Positions 24,712 through 33,067 of a DNA stretch of 64,000 nucleotides are shown here, piece by piece. Both the position numbers and the translations under genes were made by a program. Where the stretch lies: the NCBI RefSeq assembly GCF_018129995.1, contig NZ_JAFCKS010000001.1, forward strand, positions 965,001 through 1,029,000, read 5' to 3'. The notes beneath the pieces are model-generated. The model searched no databases, was not told where the DNA came from, and worked only from the letters and a program-made list of their open reading frames with translations. Each line of letters begins with the position of its first letter. The first letter of the stretch is position 1. The stretch is from Bradyrhizobium sp. SZCCT0153 (GTDB lineage Bacteria > Pseudomonadota > Alphaproteobacteria > Rhizobiales > Xanthobacteraceae).

Positions 24712-24736
24712 CGAAAAACAACCCCATGCACAGTAG
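24712..24736 (+). repeat. Dispersed short repeat, copy 2
   Basis: CGAAAAA followed by CAACCCCATGCACAGTAG begins 8 bases after the formate dehydrogenase stop. It matches copy 1 at 3818-3841 apart from one A. A nearby GGGGTTG (24740-24746) can pair with CAACCCC to form a stem-loop, which may help end transcription. Confidence 0.6.
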
Positions 24737-24872
24737 GCGAGGGGTTGAAAGGCTTGAGGAATTTTCGGTCTTGCCGAAACGACTTGCGGCGTCGGTCAAA
24801 ACACCTGCATCAATGCATGATCACCAACAGCGCCGGCTTCGCCGCTCGCAACGACGGTGGTAAACGTAATCC

Positions 24873-25346
24873 ATGTCGAAAGTCACCCCCGCCACACGCG
24901 CGCTCACAGCCGCCGGTGTCGCCTTCACCGTTCACGCTTACGACTACGATCCCGACGCCGAGAGCATCGGCCTCCAGGCGGCGGCTGCCCTGGCTGAGGA
25001 TCCCGCGCGCGTGTTGAAGACGCTGATAGCCCTGGTCGACGGCAAGCCGGTCTGCATCATCGTTCCGTCCGACCAGGAAGTGTCGATGAAGAAGCTCGCC
25101 GCTGCTGTCGGCGGCAAGTCCGCGCAAATGATGAAGCCGCCGGAGGCCGAGCGCCTCACCGGCTTCAAGGTCGGCGGCATCAGTCCGTTCGGGCAGCGGA
25201 AACCGGTGCCCGTCGTGATCGAGCAGATCGCGCTCGCGCACGAGTATGTGTATGTCAATGGCGGCCAGCGCGGACTGCAGGTGCGGCTCAAGCCGGGTGA
25301 TGTGCGGGACGTGTCGAACGCGGTTGCCGCAGACTTGATCGCCTGA
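24873..25346 (+). CDS. ybaK: YbaK/EbsC-family Cys-tRNA(Pro)/Cys-tRNA(Cys) deacylase
   Basis: A 157-residue trans-editing hydrolase that removes wrongly attached amino acids from tRNA, mainly Cys from tRNA-Pro. MSKVTPATRALTAAGVAFTV is the typical YbaK opening. VLKTLIALVDGKPVCIIVPS contains the conserved Lys of the active site, and GKSAQMMKPPEAERLTGFKV with GGISPFGQRKPVPV the signature GxxSPFG. The length fits the family (about 155-160). It is followed, only 10 bases away, by the convergent GntR gene. It is not obviously linked to the formate operon upstream. Confidence 0.93.
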   Translation: MSKVTPATRALTAAGVAFTVHAYDYDPDAESIGLQAAAALAEDPARVLKTLIALVDGKPVCIIVPSDQEVSMKKLAAAVGGKSAQMMKPPEAERLTGFKVGGISPFGQRKPVPVVIEQIALAHEYVYVNGGQRGLQVRLKPGDVRDVSNAVAADLIA

Positions 25347-25356
25347 GCGTTGCGTT

Positions 25357-26040
25357 CTACTGCTTCTGCAACAGCTTGAGACGGCAGCGTAACGCCTCGC
25401 GGATATGCGCGCGCGCGAGCTGCTCGGCCTTGTCGCCGTCGCGCGCGGCGATGGCCTCGATGATGATTTGGTGCTCGCTGTGGCTGGTCGATGGGCGTCC
25501 CGTCACCGTGAAGGTGGTGGGACCGAGCAGCGCGATCCAGTCCTGCAATTCGCGGGAGGCGTTGTCGAGATAGCGGTTGCGCGCGGCGCGGCAGACGGCT
25601 TCGTGGAAGGCGCGGTTGAGCCGCGCCATCTCGGCCGCGTCGGTCGCGGAGGATTCAACAAAAGACTGTTCGATATCCCTGAGTGCATCGATCTCCGTCG
25701 TCGAGGCATGCTCGGCGGCCAGGCGCGCGGCCGCGCCTTCCATGATCTCGCGCATGGCGTAAAGCTCGACCACTTCTGAAATGTCGAGGTTGCGCACGAT
25801 CACGCCGCGGCCGCCGGCCGGCTCGACGAAACCACGCGCGGCGAGCCGGCCGAGCGCCTCCCGCACCGGCGTGCGGCTGACCTTCAGTCGCTGGGCGACC
25901 TCCTCCTCGCGCAGGCGATCGCCGGCGCGGTAGCTACCGGCTTGCAGCGCCTCGCAGAGCGAACGGAACACGGCTTCGCCGAGCGCCACGCCGCCGCCGC
26001 GCGCGATCGAGCCGCCTGTCTTTGCCGGGCGTCTGGCCAT
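25357..26040 (-). CDS. GntR-family (FadR/FCD subfamily) transcriptional regulator
   Basis: A 227-residue repressor-type regulator. The winged helix lies at residues about 20-85 (GDRLREEEVAQRLKVSRTPV, then REALGRLAARGFVEPAGGRG), and the C-terminal FCD domain follows (ELYAMREIMEGAAARLAAEH; HEAVCRAARNRYLDNAS; HSEHQIIIEAIAARDGDKAE) with His residues that usually bind a metal near the carboxylate ligand. It is divergent from tcuAB, and a perfect palindrome typical of this subfamily lies between them. It therefore probably represses tcuAB and is released by a tricarboxylate or related acid. In Salmonella the tcu regulator is a LysR protein, so this is a different solution. Confidence 0.88.
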   Translation of the reverse strand: MARRPAKTGGSIARGGGVALGEAVFRSLCEALQAGSYRAGDRLREEEVAQRLKVSRTPVREALGRLAARGFVEPAGGRGVIVRNLDISEVVELYAMREIMEGAAARLAAEHASTTEIDALRDIEQSFVESSATDAAEMARLNRAFHEAVCRAARNRYLDNASRELQDWIALLGPTTFTVTGRPSTSHSEHQIIIEAIAARDGDKAEQLARAHIREALRCRLKLLQKQ

Positions 26041-26100
26041 GGTCCCTCGAGGCGCATCCTGCCCATGCAGAGATGCCGCTTGCTCCCTTACTGTATATTC

Positions 26101-26110
26101 TTGTATACAA
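26101..26110. promoter_or_regulatory. GntR-type operator candidate between regulator and tcuA
   Basis: TTGTATACAA is a perfect palindrome fitting the TNGTNNACNA pattern of FCD-type GntR regulators. It is preceded by an overlapping half-like copy (CTGTATATTC). It sits 61 bases upstream of the regulator start and 81 bases before the tcuA start, where it could block both promoters. Confidence 0.6.
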
Positions 26111-26190
26111 AGGTGCGCAATGGCGGTCCGGAGTGGGCGAGGCTGCCGTCGGGCAGAATGTCTCTAACTTCGTCGCTCCGGGTACACGGC

Positions 26191-27582
26191 ATGAGCAGCA
26201 AATACGACGTGCTGGTGATCGGCGGTGGCAATGCGGCGCTGTGCGCGGCGATCGCTGCGCGGCGTGGCGGCGCCTCCGTCCTCGTGCTCGAAGGCGCGCC
26301 AAAGTTCTATCGCGGCGGCAACACCCGCCACACCCGCAACATGCGCTGCGCTCATGACGCGGCGACCGAAATTCTCACAGGTCCGTATACCGAGGAGGAA
26401 TTCTGGGAGGATCTGCTGCGTGTCACCGGCGGACAGACCGACGAGATGCTCGCCCGCCACATGATCCGCGAGTCCAAGGATATCCTGAACTGGATCGTGG
26501 AGCAGGGCGTGCGCTGGCAGCCCTCGCTCGGCGGCACGCTGAGTCTCGGCCGCACCAACTCGTTCTTCCTCGGTGGCGGGCGCGCGATGCTGAATGCGCT
26601 GTATCTGACCGCCGAGCGGCTGGGCGTCGACGTCGAATATGATGCCGAAGTCACCGAGCTCGTGATCGAGGACGGCATGTTCCTCGCCGCGCGCCTCGAG
26701 CGGCCCGTCAAGGGCGAGACCGAGATCCGCGCGACGTCACTGGTCGCCGCGGCCGGCGGTTTCGAGGCCAACATCGAATGGCTCAAGCAATATTGGGGCG
26801 AGGCTGCCGACAATTTCCTGATCCGCGGTACGCCCTATAATCGCGGCTCGATCCTGAAGATGCTGCTCGACAAGGGCGTGCAGGAGGTCGGCGATCCCAC
26901 CCAGTGCCACGCGGTGGCGATCGATGCCCGTGCGCCGAAATTCGACGGTGGCATCATCACGCGCCACGACTCGGTCGTGTTCGGCATCGTCGTCAACAAG
27001 CATTCGCAGCGGTTCTACGACGAGGGCGAGGACATCTGGCCGAAGCGCTACGCGATCTGGGGCCGGCTGGTCGCGGCGCAGCCCGACCAGATCGCCTACA
27101 TCATTTTTGATTCGACCGTGGTCACCTCGTTCATGCCGACGCTGTTCCCGCCGATCGCCGGGCAGACGGTGGCCGAGCTTGCCGGCAAGCTGCAGCTCGA
27201 TCCAGCCGCGCTGGAAAAGACCGTCACCGAGTTCAACGCGGCGGTGCGGCCCGGCACCTTCGACCACACCATTCTCGACGACTGCCGCACCGAGGGCATC
27301 ACGCCGCAAAAGACGCATTGGGCGCGCAAAATCGAAACGCCGCCTTATCTCGCCTATCCGGTGCGGCCCGGCATCACCTTCACCTATCTCGGCACCCGCG
27401 TCACCAAGGAGGCGCGGCTGCTGATGGCGGACGGCAAGCCGTCGGCCAACATGTTCGCGGCTGGCGAGATCATGGCCGGCAACGTGCTCGGCAAGGGTTA
27501 TGCCGCCGGCATGGGCATGACGATCGGCAGCGTGTTCGGACGGATCGCAGGACGGGAAGCGGCGAAACATGCACGGAACTAG
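26191..27582 (+). CDS. tcuA: FAD-dependent tricarballylate dehydrogenase TcuA
   Basis: A 463-residue flavoprotein of the fumarate-reductase/succinate-dehydrogenase flavoprotein family. KYDVLVIGGGNAALCAAIAA is the FAD-binding motif at the N-terminus. GNTRHTRNMRCAHD is characteristic of TcuA, and the C-terminal GEIMAGNVLGKGYAAGMGMT completes the FAD site. It oxidises tricarballylate to cis-aconitate, passing electrons to TcuB. The start at 26191 leaves three residues before the FAD motif; the frame is open 83 codons further, across the operator region, so an earlier start is unlikely. The 3' end overlaps tcuB by 14 bases. No tcuC transporter gene is nearby; the Bug-type proteins near 4 kb are candidates only by family. 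Confidence 0.88.
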   Translation: MSSKYDVLVIGGGNAALCAAIAARRGGASVLVLEGAPKFYRGGNTRHTRNMRCAHDAATEILTGPYTEEEFWEDLLRVTGGQTDEMLARHMIRESKDILNWIVEQGVRWQPSLGGTLSLGRTNSFFLGGGRAMLNALYLTAERLGVDVEYDAEVTELVIEDGMFLAARLERPVKGETEIRATSLVAAAGGFEANIEWLKQYWGEAADNFLIRGTPYNRGSILKMLLDKGVQEVGDPTQCHAVAIDARAPKFDGGIITRHDSVVFGIVVNKHSQRFYDEGEDIWPKRYAIWGRLVAAQPDQIAYIIFDSTVVTSFMPTLFPPIAGQTVAELAGKLQLDPAALEKTVTEFNAAVRPGTFDHTILDDCRTEGITPQKTHWARKIETPPYLAYPVRPGITFTYLGTRVTKEARLLMADGKPSANMFAAGEIMAGNVLGKGYAAGMGMTIGSVFGRIAGREAAKHARN

Positions 27583-28675
27583 AATTTTGGACGAGGCCGA
27601 CCGTCTGATGACGGTCTGCAATTCCTGCCGCTACTGCGAGGGGCTCTGCGCGGTGTTTCCCGCCATGGAGATGCGCCGTGCGTTCTCGGACGGCGACCTC
27701 AACTATCTCGCAAACCTATGCCATTCCTGTGGCGCCTGCTATGTCGACTGCCAGTTCTCGCCGCCGCACGAGTTCAACGTCAACGTCCCAAAGACGCTGG
27801 CGGTCGCGCGCGCCGAGTCCTATGCAGCCTATGCCTGGCCGCATGCACTTTCGGGCGCCTTCGCGCGCAACGGCCTCGTCATCAGCATCGTCGCCGCGCT
27901 CAGCATGGCGGCCTTCATCCTCGGCTTTGCTGCTCTCAATGACCACAGCGTGCTGTTCGGCGTGCACGCCGGTCCCGGCGCGTTCTACAGACTGATGCCG
28001 CACAACGCGATGGCCGCATTGTTCAGCGCCGCCTTTCTCTATGCGATCCTCGCGCTGGTCATGAGCGTGCGCGCGTTCTGGCGCGACATCGGTACGCCGA
28101 TCGGCGGCCGCGCCGACGGCGGCTCGATTGTCCAGGCGATCCGCGATGCCGGCGAGCTGCGCTATCTCCATGGCGGCGGCGTCGGCTGCTACAACGAGGA
28201 CGACAAGCCGACCGACCGGCGCAAGCTTTTCCATCATTTGACCTTCTACGGCTTCCTGCTGTGCTTTGCCGCGACGTCAGTCGCCACGCTCTATCACTAT
28301 CTCCTTAGCCGCGAGGCGCCGTATCCGTGGTGGGATCTGCCCGTGGTGCTCGGCACGCTCGGCGGCCTCGGTCTGATCATCGGGCCGATCGGATTGTTCA
28401 TCGCGAAATCGCGCCACGCACCGGAGCTGCTTGACGAGCAGCGCTACGGCATGGATGTTGGCTTCATCGCCATGCTGTTCCTGACCGGCTTCACCGGCAT
28501 GCTGCTCCTGCTGTTGCGGGAAACCGCCGCGATGGGGCCGCTGCTGGCACTGCATCTCGGCGCGGTGTTCGCGCTGTTCATCACCATGCCCTACGGCAAG
28601 TTCGTGCACGGCATCTACCGCTTCGCGGCACTGGTTCGCTATGCACAGGAGCGTCGCAGCGAAGCCGGCTCTTGA
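27569..28675 (+). CDS. tcuB: Tricarballylate utilisation protein TcuB (CitB-like Fe-S/membrane protein)
   Basis: A 368-residue membrane protein that reoxidises TcuA FADH2 and passes electrons to the quinone pool. Two ferredoxin-like Cys clusters, CNSCRYCEGLCAVFP and CHSCGACYVDCQFSPPHEFN, occupy residues about 15-65. Six or so hydrophobic helices follow, for example GLVISIVAALSMAAFILGFA and YGFLLCFAATSVATLYHYLL, with histidines suited to haem binding. It overlaps tcuA by 14 bases. Its last codons and stop lie within the left 14-base direct repeat of a MITE-like element, so the element abuts the gene without truncating the conserved part. Confidence 0.87.
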   Translation: MHGTRILDEADRLMTVCNSCRYCEGLCAVFPAMEMRRAFSDGDLNYLANLCHSCGACYVDCQFSPPHEFNVNVPKTLAVARAESYAAYAWPHALSGAFARNGLVISIVAALSMAAFILGFAALNDHSVLFGVHAGPGAFYRLMPHNAMAALFSAAFLYAILALVMSVRAFWRDIGTPIGGRADGGSIVQAIRDAGELRYLHGGGVGCYNEDDKPTDRRKLFHHLTFYGFLLCFAATSVATLYHYLLSREAPYPWWDLPVVLGTLGGLGLIIGPIGLFIAKSRHAPELLDEQRYGMDVGFIAMLFLTGFTGMLLLLLRETAAMGPLLALHLGAVFALFITMPYGKFVHGIYRFAALVRYAQERRSEAGS

Positions 28676-28901
28676 GGGGCGGCAATCGCATATGGCATTT
28701 TGCGCGATCACAGCGCGCGCCTCGTCCTTCGAGACGACCGCTTCGTGGTCGCCTCAGCATGAGGCTAAGTGGTATCGGTACTCGTCGAAACGAAGGCCGC
28801 ACACTCGGTCATCATCCTGAGGGCCCGCCAACGGCGGGCGTCTCGAAGGATGGCTGCGGAGAAATCGCTCACATATGCGATGGCCCTGGCTCTTGAGGGG
28901 C
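28667..28901. mobile_element. MITE-like element with terminal inverted repeats and flanking direct repeats
   Basis: A 14-base direct repeat GGCTCTTGAGGGGC occurs at 28667-28680 and 28888-28901. Just inside lie inverted ends GGCAATCGCATATG (left) and GGCCATCGCATATG (right, other strand, after three extra bases). The interior of about 200 bases is a large imperfect inverted repeat: CGTCCTTCGAGACG and CCTCAGCATGAGG on the left mirror CCTGAGGG and CGTCTCGAAGGATG on the right. No open frame encodes a transposase. The layout is that of a non-autonomous element whose insertion duplicated 14 bases containing the tcuB stop codon. The rest of the gap to 28974 has no gene. Confidence 0.65.
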
Positions 28902-28974
28902 AGGCTACGTAGCTTTGAGCGGCACCACGCTGTCGCGCCGACCAACCGCCGGTGCGACAGCCTTGGGCTGGGTC

Positions 28975-31900
28975 TTACGCCACCTCGCGCTCCGGCGCGG
29001 ACGCCTGCTCGCGGGCCATCGTCGTTGCCGTGACGTAGTCGGTCTTGCCGGTGCCGAGCAACGGCACCTTGTCGACCACCATGATCGCCGCGGGCACGGC
29101 CAGTTCGGATGCGCCGATGGCCTTGGCCTGGCCCTGCATCGCACTGCGCTCGGCGGCCTTTTCCGTCGTCAGCAGCACGATGCGCTCGCCCTTGCGCGGG
29201 TCCGGGATCGACACGGCAATCGATGCGGCGTGCGGCCACAGGGTCGTCGCGATGGTCTCGACCGCGGACAGCGAGACCATTTCGCCTGCGATCTTGGCGA
29301 AGCGCTTGGCGCGGCCCTTGATGGTGATGAAGCCGGCCGCGTCGATCGCGACGATGTCGCCGGTGTCGTGCCAGCCCTCCGCGAGCACTTCGAGCACGCC
29401 GGGATTTTCGGCCCGCAGATAGCCGAGCATCACGTTCGGTCCGCGCACCGAGAGGCGTCCACCTTCCTCGATGCCGGGGACCGGATCGAGGCGGCTTTCC
29501 ATCAGCGGCGACAGCCGGCCAACGGTGCCGGGGCGATTGGCCATCGGCGTGTTCATCGCCAGCACCGGCGCCGTCTCGGTGACGCCATAGCCTTCGAGGA
29601 TGCGGATGCCGTAACGCTCCATGAACACCTGCCGCGTCCTATCCTTGACCGCCTCGGCGCCGGCGATCACCAGGCGCAGGGTGCGGAAGTCATAGGCATG
29701 CGCCGAGCGGGCGTAGCCGGCAAGGAACGTGTCGGTGCCGAACAGGATCGTGGCGCCGGTCTGGTAGATCAGCTCGGGCACGATCCGGTAGTGCAGCGGC
29801 GAGGGATACATGTAGATCGGAATGCCCGCGAGCAGCGGCATCATCATGCCGCCCGTGAGCCCGAACGAGTGGAACACCGGCAGCACGTTGAACACCTTGT
29901 CATTGGCGTTGGCATCGACCCGCGCCAAAGCCTGCGCCGCGTTGGCGAGGATGTTGCGGTGGGACAACACCACGCCCTTGGGCGTGCCTTCCGAACCCGA
30001 CGTGAACAGCACCACGGCCGGATCGCTGGCCTGGCGGGTGACGCGCGGCGCGGTGCCTGCGAGCAGGCCCTTGATCTTGTCGGCCGTGCTGATCGAGGCG
30101 CGGACGTCCTCGAGATAGACCACGCGCGCCTCGGCGGAGATCGCAGCCATCAGCTTGTCGAGCTTGCCCTTCTCGATGAAGGCCTTGGACGTCAGCACGG
30201 TCCTGACCTGCGCGGCCTTCATGGCGGCGAGCACGTTGACCGGGCCCGCCGAGAAGTTGAGCATCGCCGGCACCCGGCCGATGTTCTGCAGCGCCATGAA
30301 GACGACGGCGACGCCCGCGGAGTTCGGCAGCAGCACGCCGACATTCTCGCCGACCGCGGTGCCGTTCTCGAGCTTCCGGCTCAAGACCTGCGCGCCGAGA
30401 ATCAGCTTGCGATAGGTCAGCTTGGTGCCGAGCGCGTCCTCGACGATGACCTTGCCGGTGTCGCGGTCGCGATAGGCATGTCCGAGCGCCTCGAACAGCG
30501 TGTGATCGAGCATGGCGTTCTTCACGAGGGCGTCGATCATCACGTCCTGGAGCGCGGCGCCGGCGGCATTGCGGCGCGTCTTGCCCTTCAGCGCCGGATC
30601 GACCGGCAGCTTGACCGGCGGCAGGATCGTCACCGTTACCCGCGGAAACCACGTGCGCTTGATCTGGCTGCTGTTGAGGTAGCTGAGATGCGAGCGCTGC
30701 GCGCCTTCGATGCGCACCGGCACGACCACCGCGTCGGCCTTGTCTGCGATCATCGCGGTGCCGTCATAGACCTTCATCAGCGAGCCGGAGACGGTGATGC
30801 GTCCTTCCGGGAAGATGACCACCGGTTCTCCGGCGGCGACGAGCTTGATCAGGTCGCGCGCGGCCAGCGGCTTGGTCGGGTCCATGGTGTAGTGCTTGAC
30901 CACGCGCAGAAACGGCTTGGCCCACCAGGCCTTGGCGATGCCGGTGTCGACCGCGAAGCTCGCGTCGATCGGCAACACGGCGTGCAGCAGCGGGCCGTCG
31001 ATCAGGCTGACATGGTTGGGCGCGATCAGCATCCGGGTGCCCGGAGGCGGCAGGTTTTCTAGGCCGCGAACCTCGGTGCGGAAGAGGGCGCGGAACAGCA
31101 GTCCGCCGAAATCGCGCACGCCTTCCTTGCCCCACTTCGTGAGCACGAACCACACCGCGCCGAAGCTGGCGACGCCGAGGCCGAAGAAGATCCAGCCGAT
31201 ATGGAGGCCCGCCGCCTGCAGCAGCGCGACGAACAGCGAGCCGGCCACCATGAAGGCCGCCTGCAGCACATTGCCGGCGGCGATGATGCGGGCGCGCTCG
31301 GATGCTGCCGACCAGGCCTGGACCGCGGCGAAGGAGGGAACGACGAACAACCCGCCGCCGAATGCGAAGGCGACGAAGTCGACCAGCATGCGCAGGCCCG
31401 CGAACGAGGTTGCGAAGTCGGCGGCGGTGATGTCTTGACCCTTGGCGGTCACACCGATCGCCCAGGCGAGATCGAGGCCCGCAAACCCCATGATGATGGC
31501 GCCGATCGGCACCAGTGCGAGGTTCGGGCGAACGTGGCTGAGGCTTGCTGCGAACAGCGAGCCGATGGCGATGCCGATTGCGAAGATCGCAAGACACAGC
31601 GTCACCACGCCCTCGGTACCGCCGACGACGTCCTTGACCAGCGCCGGGAGCAGCGACAGCACGATCGCGCCGACCAGCCAGAACCAGGAGACGATCACGG
31701 TGCCGTCCCATAGCCGGTGGTCGGCGTGCAGCGTCTTCAACAGGCCGAGCGTCGAGGTCCAGGGATTGGCGTTGACGGGCAGGTCGGGTGCAGACGGCGT
31801 CGTCGCGGGGATGCGGGAGGCGAAGGCCCATGACAGCAGGGCCAGCACGACAACGGCCGATGCGACCCAGCCCATATGCGCGGAACCGGCCACGAACTGG

Positions 31901-32379
31901 CCGCCGGCGACGGTGCCGAGCAGGATGGCCATGAAGGTCGCGCCTTCGACCAGCGCATTGCCGCTCGCAAGCTCTCCGAGTTCGAGCTGATCCGGCAGCA
32001 TCGCGTATTTCACGGGGCCGAACAGGGCGGCGATGATGCCGAACAGCGCGAGCGCTGCGAACAACAGCGGCACCGAATGCAGGAAGAAGCCAGCGGCGGC
32101 AAAGGCCGCGGCGAAGATCTCGGCGAATTTGAGCCGCCGCGCGACGACGGACTTGACGTATTTGTCGGCGAGCTGGCCGCCGAGCCCGGACAGGATGAAA
32201 TAAGGGAAGATGAAGACGGCGCCTGCGACAGTCACCAGCGCATCGCCGTGGCCGGTCGCGGCACTGTAAAGCAGGATGATGACGAGTGCGTTCTTGAGCA
32301 CGTTGTCATTGAGTGCCGAAAAGAACTGCGCCCAGAACAGCGGCGCGAAGCGGCGTGACGACATCAATTCCCTGATCAT
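28975..32379 (-). CDS. Three-domain MFS transporter / PlsC acyltransferase / acyl-ACP synthetase (Aas-LplT type)
   Basis: A 1134-residue membrane protein joining three functions that E. coli splits between LplT and Aas. Residues about 1-410 are an MFS lysophospholipid flippase (LNDNVLKNALVIILLYSAAT; RLKFAEIFAAAFAAAGFF). Residues about 440-620 are a PlsC-type acyltransferase with the HX4D box in APNHVSLIDGPLLHAVLP and FPEGRITVSGSLMKVYDG. Residues about 640-1134 are an AMP-forming ligase: VVLFTSGSEGTPKGVVLSHR is the phosphate loop, RILEGYGVTETAPVLAMN the adenine site, and GWHDTGDIVAIDAAGFITIK the ribose Asp. It would import lyso-phosphatidylethanolamine and re-acylate it with activated fatty acid. 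It is monocistronic and followed by the MITE-like element. Confidence 0.9.
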   Translation of the reverse strand: MIRELMSSRRFAPLFWAQFFSALNDNVLKNALVIILLYSAATGHGDALVTVAGAVFIFPYFILSGLGGQLADKYVKSVVARRLKFAEIFAAAFAAAGFFLHSVPLLFAALALFGIIAALFGPVKYAMLPDQLELGELASGNALVEGATFMAILLGTVAGGQFVAGSAHMGWVASAVVVLALLSWAFASRIPATTPSAPDLPVNANPWTSTLGLLKTLHADHRLWDGTVIVSWFWLVGAIVLSLLPALVKDVVGGTEGVVTLCLAIFAIGIAIGSLFAASLSHVRPNLALVPIGAIIMGFAGLDLAWAIGVTAKGQDITAADFATSFAGLRMLVDFVAFAFGGGLFVVPSFAAVQAWSAASERARIIAAGNVLQAAFMVAGSLFVALLQAAGLHIGWIFFGLGVASFGAVWFVLTKWGKEGVRDFGGLLFRALFRTEVRGLENLPPPGTRMLIAPNHVSLIDGPLLHAVLPIDASFAVDTGIAKAWWAKPFLRVVKHYTMDPTKPLAARDLIKLVAAGEPVVIFPEGRITVSGSLMKVYDGTAMIADKADAVVVPVRIEGAQRSHLSYLNSSQIKRTWFPRVTVTILPPVKLPVDPALKGKTRRNAAGAALQDVMIDALVKNAMLDHTLFEALGHAYRDRDTGKVIVEDALGTKLTYRKLILGAQVLSRKLENGTAVGENVGVLLPNSAGVAVVFMALQNIGRVPAMLNFSAGPVNVLAAMKAAQVRTVLTSKAFIEKGKLDKLMAAISAEARVVYLEDVRASISTADKIKGLLAGTAPRVTRQASDPAVVLFTSGSEGTPKGVVLSHRNILANAAQALARVDANANDKVFNVLPVFHSFGLTGGMMMPLLAGIPIYMYPSPLHYRIVPELIYQTGATILFGTDTFLAGYARSAHAYDFRTLRLVIAGAEAVKDRTRQVFMERYGIRILEGYGVTETAPVLAMNTPMANRPGTVGRLSPLMESRLDPVPGIEEGGRLSVRGPNVMLGYLRAENPGVLEVLAEGWHDTGDIVAIDAAGFITIKGRAKRFAKIAGEMVSLSAVETIATTLWPHAASIAVSIPDPRKGERIVLLTTEKAAERSAMQGQAKAIGASELAVPAAIMVVDKVPLLGTGKTDYVTATTMAREQASAPEREVA

Positions 32380-32735
32380 GACCAGTCCTGTTTTGGAAGG
32401 CAGCCTGAGATAGTTTCATTGTCGGTTGGACGTCGGGTCCAGAGGATATGCGACGGGCAATTGCGGGTTGACGGTCGCCCCGGCCTGCTCTGCGCGCTTA
32501 CCTTCCGATCCTGTTGGTCTCCGCACGGTGTGGTTTGGTTCGCAATGGTTCGGTTGGCCTGTCGAGCTCCGGTAGGGGACCGCGCCCGCCGGGATATCGC
32601 CGCGGGCGGTGAGGAAAACCTGAACCGCATCGCCGAAGGTCGCGGCATCGGCTTCGAATGTCGGGACATGGTAAGTCCTTTCTTGCAACCTGATATTGTA
32701 TTCGAGGTGACCCAAACGTGCCGGCTGCTCCCGCC
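32380..32735. other. Intergenic stretch with a possible decayed small gene on the minus strand
   Basis: About 355 bases. On the minus strand AAAGGA precedes an ATG at 32669, but that frame soon has an improbable Ser/Arg/Pro-rich composition. The frame shifted by one base has gene-like codon use (VPTFEADAATFGDAVQVFLT, then ARGDIPAGAVPYRSS) down to about 32560. This suggests a frameshifted or decayed short gene, or a gene starting at a rare codon near 32690. The promoter of the transporter/acyltransferase gene should also lie here. Confidence 0.35.
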
Positions 32736-33002
32736 TCAGGTGAGTTGGGAGAGGCGGCGGAAGGGCGAGAGGTGGCCGATAAGGCTGAAGCGGCGGCCCT
32801 CTTGGCGGGCACGGGCGCGGTTGGCCCGCCACATCCGGAAGGTCGCGCGGCGCTCGCTCAGTACACCGGCAATGTCGCAGGCATTCGCGATGCGATCGAT
32901 CGGCGTCATCGCGAGCCGCAGGATAGCGCGGCCCAATCCGGTCACGAGGGATGCGGCGTCGTCGATGAAGGTGAAGGCGATATCAACAGCGAGCGTTTGC
33001 AT
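32736..33002 (-). CDS. Small hypothetical protein divergent from the TetR regulator
   Basis: An 88-residue protein not recognised as a known family. The N-terminal half is fairly hydrophobic (MQTLAVDIAFTFIDDAASLV; TGLGRAILRLAM); the C-terminal half is basic (RATFRMWRANRARARQEGRR). The start at 33002 has a good ribosome-binding site (TGGAGA, about 8 bases upstream). The twin TGAACAATGTTCA sites lie directly between it and the TetR gene, so it is the probable target of that regulator. It may be a membrane-associated small protein; the function is unknown. Confidence 0.55.
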   Translation of the reverse strand: MQTLAVDIAFTFIDDAASLVTGLGRAILRLAMTPIDRIANACDIAGVLSERRATFRMWRANRARARQEGRRFSLIGHLSPFRRLSQLT

Positions 33003-33024
33003 TTTGCAGGTCTCCAGGTTAAAT

Positions 33025-33067
33025 TGAACAATGTTCATGTGAGTAGCTTGAAAATGAACAATGTTCA
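33025..33067. promoter_or_regulatory. Twin palindromic TetR operators
   Basis: The 13-base palindrome TGAACAATGTTCA occurs twice, at 33025-33037 and 33055-33067, with centres 30 bases apart (close to three helical turns). The second copy begins at the second base of the TetR start codon; the first lies 23 bases from the start of the divergent small gene. Two identical sites in a 60-base divergent gap strongly suggest autoregulation and control of the neighbour. Confidence 0.75.

Noticed and set aside
21552..24731. A very long open frame (over 1000 codons) on the minus strand across the formate dehydrogenase alpha gene
   Set aside because: It is rich in His, Arg, Gly and Ala and is the mirror of the high-GC third-position pattern of the true gene; the plus strand carries all Fe-S and active-site motifs.
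28915..31062. A 715-codon plus-strand frame opposite the three-domain acyltransferase gene
   Set aside because: The composition (His/Arg/Gly/Asp-rich) is that of antisense shadow; the minus strand has intact PlsC and AMP-ligase motifs.
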